A DNA stretch of 16,238 nt from JAQVUB01 sp033809415 (lineage in GTDB: Bacteria > Verrucomicrobiota > Lentisphaeria > Oligosphaerales > Oligosphaeraceae), in contig JAPXLT010000085.1 of NCBI GenBank assembly GCA_033809415.1, positions 1 through 16,238 of the forward strand, in the 5' to 3' direction. Position numbers and translations under genes: made by a program. Position 1 is the stretch's first letter; each line of letters begins with the position of its first letter. The notes beneath the pieces were generated by a model. It made no database searches, was not told the DNA's origin, and saw nothing but the letters and a program-made list of their open reading frames with translations. Below, in pieces: positions 6,713 to 14,753 of this stretch.

Positions 6713-7840
6713 CTAATTGACTTTCAGCGCAGTTTTGAGCACAGGCAGGATTTTGACATACATCAGGTAGAATCCTAAATCCGTGGGATGGGTTAAATCT
6801 ACAGTTGTAAATTTCCACGGGACATCTGTGTAGTATTCCGCGCCATCGACAAAAAACACGTATTGATCTCCAGCAGCGATGGCGTCATCGTAGGTTTTTT
6901 TGACGACCTCGCGATAATCCCTTGCCTTTTTCTCGCGTTGATCCCGGGGACCACTGAGAATAATAATGGGCAATTTTGGCTGCATTCGGCGTGCCGTTTT
7001 GTAAAAAGCGGCGTGTCGATCAATCAGTTCCTGTACATTGGCGGCATTGTAGTCGTAGTCCATAACGAAAGCACTTATATCTTGCGCACCAATGTATTCC
7101 GCCATAGCCTGTTCGCCGTGTGCACTGCCAGAAAACCCCAAATTGAGTTGCGGTGCATCGAGTGCACCACAGAGCAATGCACAAAACGAGCGTCCAGGAC
7201 AGGAGGCAGAACACCCTTGGGTGATGCTCGAGCCGTAGAAAAGGATGGGCTTGGTAATTTTCTGAGGAAGCGGCTTCTCCAGCCGTGCATCAGCGTCCAG
7301 CCCTATCTCTAGCTTCTGAACACCACTGTAAAGGGGCAAGTAGAGGGTCAAATTACGTAGTCTTCCACCGTTATTAAGCTTGTATCTACCATTGAGCGGT
7401 ATTGTCCCGGTGAAACCGTTATCGGAAGCTTTGGCGCAATTCGCAGGAGTCGGGCAGCAACAGGAGAAGAGTTTTAGATTTTCGCCGCTCTCCGATGCCA
7501 TCTGCATTCCTGCATAGCCATAGATCGTCATATGCGTCAGAGTCATGACGTGGCTGAGCTGCGCCTTGATATAGATGACATCGCTATTGGTGCGGAAGCG
7601 TATGGCGGCTCCGGCTGTGTGGAAGACCAGCTGGCTGGCAACCTCCGAGGACTGAAGTTGCCCATCCATCTCGGCGGGGAGTCGCCGCAGATCACCATTG
7701 GCATCTCGGCAACATATGCCAGTTAGTTCAAAGGGGGCGGCGAAAGCATCGTGGTAAATGATTTTCGTGTCACAATATGCATGGTGTGTGCAGACAACAA
7801 TCGCTGTCGCTGCCAGTAGAGTATGTAGATAATTTTTCAT
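6713..7840 (-). CDS. Exported SGNH/GDSL-type hydrolase (esterase)
   Basis: This is a predicted exported esterase or deacylase, likely removing acyl groups from carbohydrate. It starts with a signal peptide, MKNYLHTLLAATAIVVCTHH, with probable cleavage near AYC at residue 23. An N-terminal beta-sandwich (about 30-190) resembles the domain that precedes Esterase_SGNH_hydro-type enzymes. The catalytic part carries block I GSSITQG (nucleophile Ser about 205), block II LGFSGS (Gly about 235), block III with Asn about 265 in DYDYN, and the C-terminal DLTHP (Asp348, His351). All four SGNH blocks are therefore present. The ATG at 7840 is chosen because TAGGAG lies upstream (spacing about 11, a little long) and the signal peptide begins here. 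A TTG eight codons earlier would place that site inside the gene. It follows the DUF1667 gene by 61 bp. Exact substrate unknown. Confidence 0.85.
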   Translation of the reverse strand: MKNYLHTLLAATAIVVCTHHAYCDTKIIYHDAFAAPFELTGICCRDANGDLRRLPAEMDGQLQSSEVASQLVFHTAGAAIRFRTNSDVIYIKAQLSHVMTLTHMTIYGYAGMQMASESGENLKLFSCCCPTPANCAKASDNGFTGTIPLNGRYKLNNGGRLRNLTLYLPLYSGVQKLEIGLDADARLEKPLPQKITKPILFYGSSITQGCSASCPGRSFCALLCGALDAPQLNLGFSGSAHGEQAMAEYIGAQDISAFVMDYDYNAANVQELIDRHAAFYKTARRMQPKLPIIILSGPRDQREKKARDYREVVKKTYDDAIAAGDQYVFFVDGAEYYTDVPWKFTTVDLTHPTDLGFYLMYVKILPVLKTALKVN

Positions 7841-7901
7841 TGATGTAGTAGCTCCTAACCTCAATGCCTATGATGACTTTCGAGAACAGCCCATAAGCAC
7901 A

Positions 7902-8270
7902 TTATTCCATGCACGCCGAAGCGATGATATCAACGCCTGTGCCAAGCACATCGGCAATGATGATCTGGTGCATTTGAATCGGTGCGTTCATCCGAATTTT
8001 TCGCATCTCCTGCATGACGGTCGGGATAAGCTTCAACGGGATGGGTGAGGCGGAGCGCACCGGTAACAGTGGTTCTTCGGCACCGTCAATGCGAACGGTG
8101 CCAGTCAAGATGCGCATCGGGCAGATGAACTCTTGGCGAGCATATATTTCACCTCGCTTGCAGCTAAAGCCACTGATATCGGTAATGTCACCATGCTCAT
8201 CGCCGGTGACTTGAATGCAGCAGCCCAAAGGGCAGACAGTGCAGATTATCTTCTTTTCCATGGTTCTCAT
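7902..8270 (-). CDS. DUF1667 protein, third member of GlpA-like oxidoreductase trio
   Basis: This small 122-residue cysteine-rich protein belongs to the DUF1667 family, which is commonly found beside a GlpA-like dehydrogenase and an FAD/NAD oxidoreductase. The diagnostic N-terminus is CTVCPLGCC (Cys10, 13, 17, 18), followed by GFSCKRGEIYARQE (Cys37) and CPMRILTGTV (Cys50). These cysteines probably bind a metal or Fe-S cluster, though this is an inference for this protein. The ATG overlaps the stop of the preceding oxidoreductase gene as ATGA, which points to translational coupling and a fixed complex. An alternative ATG three codons later exists, but the overlap favours the first. Its role is probably electron transfer or assembly within the trio; no enzymatic activity of its own is established to my knowledge. 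Confidence 0.88.
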   Translation of the reverse strand: MRTMEKKIICTVCPLGCCIQVTGDEHGDITDISGFSCKRGEIYARQEFICPMRILTGTVRIDGAEEPLLPVRSASPIPLKLIPTVMQEMRKIRMNAPIQMHQIIIADVLGTGVDIIASACME

Positions 8271-9535
8271 TCCATCACTTCGGCTGAGTTGATTTGCAGC
8301 GGCGCACCGCCGGAAAGTGTCGATGCCTTAACGGTAAGATGCTCCATTTCACCTGGACTCACTCGGCGTACTTTGCGCGTGGTAAGCTCGTCTGCAGATT
8401 GTACGGCGGAGAGTTTCGTGGTGCCGCCTGGGGCAGTGACCCGGAAATTCAGAGTGATTTCGTCTTCCGAGCCGTCCAGCACAAGCTGTTGCGGAACCAC
8501 ATAACGAATGCCGGTGCCAGATTGGCAACGCACTGTCTTGCTATTGACAGGAAGCGTACCCAGCGTATAACGGGCAGCATTGCAACCGGCGGTCTCGCTC
8601 TCTCTGGAAACATTATCGACCAAATCATTGACGTGGACTACATTGCCGCAGGCGAAGATAAACGGCACACTGGTCTGCATATACTGGTTGACTACAGGCC
8701 CATTGGTGACTTCGTCCATTTCAATTCCACATGAGCGGCTGAGTTCGTTCTCGGGGATGAGTCCTACGGAGAGTAGTAGCGTGTCGCATTCGATGTGCTG
8801 CTCGCTGCCTGGGATAATTTGGCGTTGGTTGTCCAACTTGACCACGCGTACCGCCTCGACCCTGTCCTTGCCGATAATTTCGCTGATAGTGTGGGAAAGC
8901 ATCAATGGGATGCCGAAGTCGTCCAGACACTGGATTTTGTTGCGGAGGAGACCTGTCAGATAGGGCAGTAGTTCGATCACCGCCTTGACTTCGGTTCCTT
9001 GAAGTGTCATTCGACGCGCCATGATCATTCCGATATCTCCCGATCCCAGGATGACCACCTTATGGCCGATCATCAGGTTCTGACGGTTAACAAGGCGCTG
9101 TGCCGCGCCGGCTGTATAGATGCCGGCAGGACGAGTGCCGGGGATGCGTATTGCACCACGGGTGCGTTCCCGGCAGCCCATAGCCAAGACAATCGCACCG
9201 ACCTCGATGGTACTGATGCCTTGGCGGGGATTGATTACAGTTAGTTGTTTTTCACCGATGGAAAGCACAGTTGTATCTGTCAGAAAATCTACCTTCTGCT
9301 CGATGGCCAAAGCGCGGAAGCGTTCTGCGTATTCAGGTCCGGTGAGTTCTTCATGAAAGTAATTCAGCCCGAATCCAGGGTGTATGCACTGTAGGAGAAT
9401 GCCACCTATCCGAGCATCTCGTTCGATGACCGCAACGCGTTTAACACCTGCTTTACTGGCAGCGGCAGCAGCGGCAAGCCCCGCAGGACCGCCGCCGATG
9501 ACAGCCACGTCGTATGATAACTTATTCTGCATCAT
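8267..9535 (-). CDS. FAD-dependent NAD(P)-linked oxidoreductase of GlpA-like trio
   Basis: This is a predicted cytoplasmic flavoprotein with two nucleotide-binding folds. The N-terminal FAD motif is VIGGGPAGLAAA (12-23), and IERDARIGG follows it. The NAD(P)-binding motif is VVILGSGDIGM (160-170), and the second FAD motif is near FIFACGNVV (292-300). The fold is that of the pyridine-nucleotide disulphide oxidoreductase class, but there is no redox-active CxxC pair at the usual thioredoxin-reductase position, so electrons probably pass to the partner proteins. The last 90 residues extend beyond the core. GAGGAG lies 6-7 bases before the ATG, inside the preceding gene, whose stop is 3 bp away. 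A second in-frame ATG immediately follows the first. Together with its two neighbours it resembles the multi-subunit glycerol-3-phosphate or 2-hydroxyacid dehydrogenase arrangements of anaerobes. The real substrate is unknown. Confidence 0.87.
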   Translation of the reverse strand: MMQNKLSYDVAVIGGGPAGLAAAAAASKAGVKRVAVIERDARIGGILLQCIHPGFGLNYFHEELTGPEYAERFRALAIEQKVDFLTDTTVLSIGEKQLTVINPRQGISTIEVGAIVLAMGCRERTRGAIRIPGTRPAGIYTAGAAQRLVNRQNLMIGHKVVILGSGDIGMIMARRMTLQGTEVKAVIELLPYLTGLLRNKIQCLDDFGIPLMLSHTISEIIGKDRVEAVRVVKLDNQRQIIPGSEQHIECDTLLLSVGLIPENELSRSCGIEMDEVTNGPVVNQYMQTSVPFIFACGNVVHVNDLVDNVSRESETAGCNAARYTLGTLPVNSKTVRCQSGTGIRYVVPQQLVLDGSEDEITLNFRVTAPGGTTKLSAVQSADELTTRKVRRVSPGEMEHLTVKASTLSGGAPLQINSAEVME

Positions 9536-9538
9536 TGC

Positions 9539-10981
9539 TTACTCCTCTATGGAAAAACCTGTGACCATGCGAGACTTGCCACCCTTCTTGGTGATCTCCT
9601 CCGGTGAGAGCTGGAGTTCTCGCGCCAGGATGCTAATGATGCGCGGAGCGCAGAAGCCGCCTTGGCAACGGCCCATTCCGGCTCTGAGACGGCGCTTGAC
9701 TGCATCCACGGACCTGGCAGGGATGATGGAATGAATTGCTTGGAGAATTTCTGCCTCGGTTACGGTTTCGCAACGGCAGATGATACGGCCATAGAGTGGA
9801 TTTTCACGAACGGCTTCTGACTGTTCTTCCAATGTCATGTCACGGAAAAGGCGTATCCCCTTGCGGATGGGATTGAATGACTTGTTCCGTTCAAGTTCCA
9901 AGCCGATTTCCTGGAGCTTGTTGGTGGCCAGTTTGCCCAGCGATGCGGATGCAGTCAGCCCGGTAGAACGCACACCTGAGATATTGACCAGATTGCGGAC
10001 ATCCTCGTATGTATCGACACAGACGCCCTCCGGTGTCTTGTTGGGGCGCAGGCCGCAATACTGGGTGATGGTGTCGCGAAGTCGGACATTGGGAATGAGT
10101 TTCGTCACATCGGCTGCGATGCTGTCCAAACCTGCCGCCGTGGTGCTTTTTTCCTCTTTGTCTTCCAGGTCTTCAGCGGTGGGGCCGACCAGCATGTTGC
10201 CATGAATGGTTGGGCACATCAGCTTTCCCTTGGTGATTTTTGTCGGGATAGGCAGAACGATGTGCTTGACCTGGCAGCCAGTGGTGCAATCCAGGATAAA
10301 GAACTGCCCCTTGCGAGGATTGACCTTATAGTTACCCTTGCCTACCATGCCTGCGACTTCATCGCAGTAGAGTCCTGCCGCATTGACGACATATCTGGCA
10401 CGGATTTCACCGGCGGTAGTCTTGACGGCGGCGATGTTCCCGTTCTCGAGTGTCATCCCGGTCACTTTCGTATCCAACATGAATTTCACACCGTTCTGGG
10501 CGGCGTTTTCAGCGTAACCAATTACCAGCAGGAAAGGATCGATAATACTTTCCCGGGGAATATATAGACCTGCCTTGACCGTCGGGTTGAGTTCAGGCTC
10601 CATCTGCCGCAGCTCGTCACCGGTCAGATACTCCACATCATAGACGCGGTTCATGAAGCTCTTATGGAGGAGTTCCGGCAGCTGGGCATACTGTTCGTCA
10701 TTGATGGCGGGAAGAATGGCGCCGATGCGCTTGAAAGGCACTGCCAGTTCCTGGACAATCTGATCATACATCGGGTTGGCAGCGACGACTAGCTCGGATT
10801 CCAACGTCCCCGGTTTAGCATCGTAGCCGGTATGAATGATGGCACTATTCGATTTGGAGGCATCGCCGCCCACATCTTCGTTCTTGTCAACTACCGTGAC
10901 ATCAAGTTGGTAACGGGACAATTCACGAGCTATGGCGCAGCCTACTGCACCTGCTCCGATGATGAGTACATCTGTTTCCAT
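9539..10981 (-). CDS. GlpA-like FAD dehydrogenase with C-terminal [2Fe-2S] (BFD-like) domain
   Basis: This is a predicted FAD-dependent dehydrogenase of the DAO/GlpA superfamily, whose members oxidise glycerol-3-phosphate, 2-hydroxyglutarate or amino acids. The Rossmann motif VLIIGAGAVGCAIARELSRY (5-24) binds FAD, and KSNSAIIHTGYDAKPGTLES (43-62) is typical of the superfamily. After the catalytic part, a BFD-like Fe-S domain starts near 398: ICRC (Cys402, Cys404), then CQGGFC (Cys439, Cys444), giving the C-x-C...C-x4-C pattern of a [2Fe-2S] site. Length 480 fits the GlpA-with-BFD class. No convincing ribosome-binding site precedes the ATG. It follows the GH20 gene by only 37 bp and precedes the next oxidoreductase by 3 bp. 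I infer that it oxidises a product of the glycan pathway; glycerol-3-phosphate itself is possible but not shown. Confidence 0.87.
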   Translation of the reverse strand: METDVLIIGAGAVGCAIARELSRYQLDVTVVDKNEDVGGDASKSNSAIIHTGYDAKPGTLESELVVAANPMYDQIVQELAVPFKRIGAILPAINDEQYAQLPELLHKSFMNRVYDVEYLTGDELRQMEPELNPTVKAGLYIPRESIIDPFLLVIGYAENAAQNGVKFMLDTKVTGMTLENGNIAAVKTTAGEIRARYVVNAAGLYCDEVAGMVGKGNYKVNPRKGQFFILDCTTGCQVKHIVLPIPTKITKGKLMCPTIHGNMLVGPTAEDLEDKEEKSTTAAGLDSIAADVTKLIPNVRLRDTITQYCGLRPNKTPEGVCVDTYEDVRNLVNISGVRSTGLTASASLGKLATNKLQEIGLELERNKSFNPIRKGIRLFRDMTLEEQSEAVRENPLYGRIICRCETVTEAEILQAIHSIIPARSVDAVKRRLRAGMGRCQGGFCAPRIISILARELQLSPEEITKKGGKSRMVTGFSIEE

Positions 10982-11018
10982 GATTGTAAGGATTTGTTTT
11001 TAAGTGATTGGTTTGGGA

Positions 11019-13793
11019 TTATCGCGATGTGATGGTGAGTTTTTCGCCAAGAAGTCCCAGGAGACAGTACGTTGTGTTCAAGTTTTGGGCTTCGATCAGA
11101 AGATGATCCAGTTCCTTTTCAGGATGGGGATTTTTCCAAGTATAGCTCCAGATACGGCAGGTCTTTCCCGCAGGGGGGACCCAGCTGATGCAGTTGTACT
11201 GGTTCCGCTGGAAGGAAAACAGGTCATGAATCACGCCAACCTCGTCTGGACGGTAAGTCATCTTACCATCATTGTTGAAGATCGGCACGGCACCGTAAGT
11301 CACATCCACGTTGTTGCGGAGATAGACAGCCTCATAAGTGTCATCTGCATATCGAAACACGAGTTTTACGGAAATGCCGTCATTACGTATGCTGCGGTTC
11401 AGCAAGGTGTGCAACAGATGCAAGCGTTGATATTTTGCCTTCAATGGAATACGAACCTTGGCAGGAAGCTGCGGCAGGCGGCGGGAGTTGACAGAAAGTG
11501 CTGACAGATTATCCTCGCGGTCACGAAGCAGAGCAAACTCCAATTTCTCCAGGGTACGTACACTCTCGCCGTGCAAGCTTTCAAATTCAGGTTTCTCTAC
11601 ATTCAGCAAAATGTTTCCTGTCACGGGTATGGTATGCAGGACGCCTCGCGTCTGTTCAGGGGTGCGAAGAAGGTCCACGAGGATTTCCGCTGCTTTTAGC
11701 TCTGTTGTGTCGTCGGGGTTCCAAAACAATGAAGCGGCACGGATGTATGAATGCATTTGAGCGAATTGGGTATAAAGTAGCCCGCCGCTGTTAAATTTCC
11801 AATGCCATGTAGTGACAATCATTCCTTCCGCATGATTTCTACGACAGGTTTCTGCCAAAGATTCAAGATTGCCCTCGGAATACCATCCGGCACCAAAGAT
11901 AGGAAAGCCATCTTGTCGCACGATTTCCACCTCGGGGTAGGTACCATCAGGCTGTCCACTATAATTCCAGACGCAAATGTTTAAATCTTTTGGAAGTACC
12001 TTGCGGAGGGTTTCCATACCCTCACGTGCATTAGCCACGGAATGGGGAGTTGTTTCCTGTTTGCTGACCAGCATGTCATGCCACATCATCACTTTGATAT
12101 TGCGCTTTTTGAAGAAGTTGTAATGCCACATCACATCGTCTAAAAACAGCTTTTTCACCCCTATGGCCTTTCCCTCCGGGCGTTGCGGATATTCTCGCAC
12201 CAGTTCATCGTGGCTGATATGGAAGTATTCGGGATTATCGAAGGTTTCCAATATTTCCTCGAACAGTCGGGTCAGGAAAGGATACACTTCCGGATGTAGA
12301 GGATTGTAGGCAGTCTTGTCTCTGGGATTATCGATCATTTCCAAGTTTTTGTCATTCTTAAATAACCATTCACTGTGGCTGTAGGTGGGAACTAGAGGAT
12401 AGACCTTGATATAATTTTCCTTGGCGACCTGAAGGAGCTTGATCAGATCGGCCTTTTCCATGCCTCGGGAATCCCACATGCCCTCAGTGGCATTCCATTT
12501 GACATAAGGACATTCCAGCAGAATGGTGTTGATTTTCAGAGGAGCCAAGACTTTGCTGATGAATTGCTGAAGATGTTCGTATGTATCCGCATCCGCCATG
12601 GCATGTACGATGCGCAATTTAAAAGCTGGTTTGTCTTTGATGGTCGCAGCTCGAAATGCCCCATCCCTAAAGAGCCCTCGCAAAGTTTGCAATGCGTAGA
12701 ACCCGGCGCGTTCCCCTTCGGCTTGAATGACAATCCCATTGCTGTTGCAAATCAATTCATAGCCTTCGCCTTCCGGATCGTCTCCGATAATAAGTTTGAT
12801 ACCAGCTATTGCAGAGTCATTTTCTGAGGTGAATGCTGAAGAAAGCCCCCATTCCTTCGCCAGTTTGGCCGCATGCCGCAAAAGTTTCTCAGAACCATGG
12901 ATTACTGCCAATCTATCCTCGATAGCCGGGGAGTATGCTTGCTCGAAGAACTGAGTGGAAGCCGGTCTGGGCAACAATGGAAAATCTGCGGTTTTTTCCG
13001 GTTCCCAGGCGACATCCGGAACAGGGCTGCTCTGCACAGAAACAGCTTTTCCTGTGGCGCACTTAGGATAGTCATAGGTCAAGGAAAGTTGCTGTTCACA
13101 ATAGCCTGTCTCCGAAAGAGGAATGTTAGCGCTCCACACAATGAAAGCAGGTCCGTGGCCTTCAAAAATAGCCGACCTGCGATCATCCATTTTAACCATT
13201 GGCCCCTTGTGCACTTCGATAGTCAATGTTCCCAAGTCAGTTCGGAAGACAGCTTTGCGAAACAACGGCAAGAGCTTTCTGACTGCCTTATTCTTCTGAA
13301 TAAAAGGAATGACGCCTGTTGTCTTTTTGCCTTCGTCATCCAGAATTTCATATTCAGCACCTTCCAGGAACCCAGCTTTGATAACGAAAGCCACATGCTC
13401 TACCACAATCGTCTCAGTCGTTGTGGAAGGAACATCGGCGCGAAGCGTCACCTCGCCTTTATTCCCTTTGCAACGGACTGCATATTCTGTCAAAGAAACC
13501 ATGCCGGTGGAAGCTACCGGCGCAATAGTCTCCTTGTAACCGTCTTCTAATTTTTCTACCAGGATTGGAGGACGGTTAGGATGGGGCACGCTCCGCAAAT
13601 ACACTTTGCTCCAGTCTGGTGCGGTAAAACAGACCCGACTGCCATTGCTCAAGATCAAATCCTCGGCGGAAATGAGAATGCCTCGATAGCCGTTGGGCTG
13701 AATTTTACCATCCAAAACCGGTGTTCCTTTCGCAACGGATGCAACAAGTGTACTGGCGAAAAAAAAGCTTGCGAATAATGCTAGGACTTTCAT
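11019..13793 (-). CDS. Exported GH20-type beta-N-acetylhexosaminidase-like protein
   Basis: This is a predicted exported exo-glycosidase acting on amino-sugar-containing glycans. The signal peptide is MKVLALFASFFFASTLVASVA, with probable cleavage after Ala21. Residues about 24-265 form an unassigned region, probably beta-rich. About 270-388 matches the zincin-like domain that precedes GH20 barrels (GYELICNSNGIVIQAEG, then GFYALQTLRGLF). The (beta/alpha)8 catalytic domain spans about 390-690, with the Asp529-Glu530 pair in YFHISHDELV as the expected catalytic pair, and Trp-rich strands near 570 and 663. Residues about 700-924 are unassigned. At 924 residues it is larger than simple GH20 enzymes. 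AGAGGG lies about 10 bases before the ATG. It follows the pseudopilin-like gene by 33 bp, suggesting co-transcription. Substrate (GlcNAc, GalNAc or another hexosamine) cannot be decided; GH20-like families with other specificities exist. Confidence 0.83.
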   Translation of the reverse strand: MKVLALFASFFFASTLVASVAKGTPVLDGKIQPNGYRGILISAEDLILSNGSRVCFTAPDWSKVYLRSVPHPNRPPILVEKLEDGYKETIAPVASTGMVSLTEYAVRCKGNKGEVTLRADVPSTTTETIVVEHVAFVIKAGFLEGAEYEILDDEGKKTTGVIPFIQKNKAVRKLLPLFRKAVFRTDLGTLTIEVHKGPMVKMDDRRSAIFEGHGPAFIVWSANIPLSETGYCEQQLSLTYDYPKCATGKAVSVQSSPVPDVAWEPEKTADFPLLPRPASTQFFEQAYSPAIEDRLAVIHGSEKLLRHAAKLAKEWGLSSAFTSENDSAIAGIKLIIGDDPEGEGYELICNSNGIVIQAEGERAGFYALQTLRGLFRDGAFRAATIKDKPAFKLRIVHAMADADTYEHLQQFISKVLAPLKINTILLECPYVKWNATEGMWDSRGMEKADLIKLLQVAKENYIKVYPLVPTYSHSEWLFKNDKNLEMIDNPRDKTAYNPLHPEVYPFLTRLFEEILETFDNPEYFHISHDELVREYPQRPEGKAIGVKKLFLDDVMWHYNFFKKRNIKVMMWHDMLVSKQETTPHSVANAREGMETLRKVLPKDLNICVWNYSGQPDGTYPEVEIVRQDGFPIFGAGWYSEGNLESLAETCRRNHAEGMIVTTWHWKFNSGGLLYTQFAQMHSYIRAASLFWNPDDTTELKAAEILVDLLRTPEQTRGVLHTIPVTGNILLNVEKPEFESLHGESVRTLEKLEFALLRDREDNLSALSVNSRRLPQLPAKVRIPLKAKYQRLHLLHTLLNRSIRNDGISVKLVFRYADDTYEAVYLRNNVDVTYGAVPIFNNDGKMTYRPDEVGVIHDLFSFQRNQYNCISWVPPAGKTCRIWSYTWKNPHPEKELDHLLIEAQNLNTTYCLLGLLGEKLTITSR

Positions 13794-13826
13794 TGCTTTT
13801 ATTCCCTCTTGATCAAGATGGTTGAT

Positions 13827-14630
13827 TCAAAGATTTGTCCAGACGGTGCCTCCCATAGTCATGATAAAGTCATTGCACCGTACGAGCTGATAATTCTTGC
13901 CTGCCGTGGAAGTCGTGCAAGGAACATACCACTCTTTGAATTGGTTTATACGAACCGAACTGACATGACCATCCCAAGCCGCAATGTTGGCACTGCCTGA
14001 ATGGATGGGAATCAATTTGCCATATGTGGTTCCGTTGGAATCCCATTGACACAACGCAGTGTTTGGCCAGGCATCCGCGCCAATGCCAAAGCAATCGGCA
14101 AACCAGATGCGCTGGCTCTCGGGCACCTTGTCCGCTATGACTGTGCCATTCTTAGAGGAATAGCCCTTGGAATAGGCATTTGTGCACATGTTTAGTTCAA
14201 AGTTGGGGTTGATGCCGGGGAGCGCGGATAGATAAACAGCGCCATAGCCTTGAACCCAGCCCACAGCTGATGTGTTGAGGCGCATGGATGGGCACATGTA
14301 GCCTTTGAATTCCTTTGCGCGCAACTGATTGGAACTGCCCGCATAGTCAACGCCCTCCAGCCGAATGTAACCTTCCGATCCGAGAGCCCAAAAGTAATGT
14401 TGCCGCTTGGCGCCGGAGCTGTTACAGGTCTGGAAAATGCCGTCATGATCATTCACATACATCGTGCCGGCAAGAGAAAGCTGCCTGAGATTGCTGACGC
14501 AAGAAATGGCACGAGCTTTTTCCCGAGCCTTGGAAAGAGCCGGAAGCAACATCGACGCCAGAACGGCGATGATCGCGATGACGACGAGCAACTCAATCAG
14601 GGTGAACTCTTTACATTTTGTTTTCAGCAT
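13827..14630 (-). CDS. Pseudopilin-like protein with H-x9-DG motif
   Basis: This is a type II secretion/pilin-like protein of the kind expanded in Lentisphaerota and Planctomycetota. The N-terminus is a short basic leader (MLKTKCKE) followed by FTLIELLVV, with Glu13 at mature position 5, and a hydrophobic helix to about residue 31. The canonical Gly before the cleavage site is replaced by Glu8. The REKARAISCVSNLRQLSLA segment (36-54) and the NDHDG at 60-64 are usual in this family. His210 and Asp220-Gly221 form the H-x9-DG signature that ends such proteins. At 267 residues it is typical. AGGA lies 8 bases before the ATG. It sits 33 bp before the GH20 gene and 123 bp after the Ldh gene. Its function is unknown; membrane or cell-surface anchoring by the N-terminal helix is inferred. 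Confidence 0.92.
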   Translation of the reverse strand: MLKTKCKEFTLIELLVVIAIIAVLASMLLPALSKAREKARAISCVSNLRQLSLAGTMYVNDHDGIFQTCNSSGAKRQHYFWALGSEGYIRLEGVDYAGSSNQLRAKEFKGYMCPSMRLNTSAVGWVQGYGAVYLSALPGINPNFELNMCTNAYSKGYSSKNGTVIADKVPESQRIWFADCFGIGADAWPNTALCQWDSNGTTYGKLIPIHSGSANIAAWDGHVSSVRINQFKEWYVPCTTSTAGKNYQLVRCNDFIMTMGGTVWTNL

Positions 14631-14696
14631 CTTTTCGTTCCTTTCTTTTTTGTTGGGAAGCTTATCAATGGAAATTTTCTTGGTACGGATAAAAAA

Positions 14697-14725
14697 TCGT
14701 TATGAATTGTCTAGCACATTGTCAA
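14697..14725 (-). promoter_or_regulatory. Weak candidate promoter before the pseudopilin-like gene
   Basis: A perfect -35 hexamer, TTGACA (14720-14725), is followed after 17 bases by TAACGA, a poor -10. The -35 is also part of a direct repeat, CTTGACAAT then CTAGACAAT with a 12-bp period, which could be a binding site. The same bases can be read as a short ORF. Confidence 0.3.
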
Positions 14726-14729
14726 GCAT
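14700..14729 (-). other. Possible 9-codon leader ORF with strong ribosome-binding site
   Basis: In the 123-bp gap after the Ldh gene, GAGGAG (14738-14743) lies 8 bases before an ATG that reads MLDNVLDNS and stops at 14700. The ribosome-binding site is stronger than those of most genes nearby. It could be a leader peptide for the pseudopilin-like gene, or chance. Confidence 0.25.
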
Positions 14730-14753
14730 TTTCACTTCTCCTCTTCATCAAAG

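Noticed and set aside
7841..7864. TTG at 7864 as the start of the SGNH hydrolase
   Set aside because: It would put a ribosome-binding site inside the gene and add residues in front of a clean signal peptide.
12873..13550. Long plus-strand ORF (225 codons) opposite the GH20 gene
   Set aside because: It lies wholly antisense to a well-supported gene, has no recognisable domain, and its composition reads like a frame shadow.
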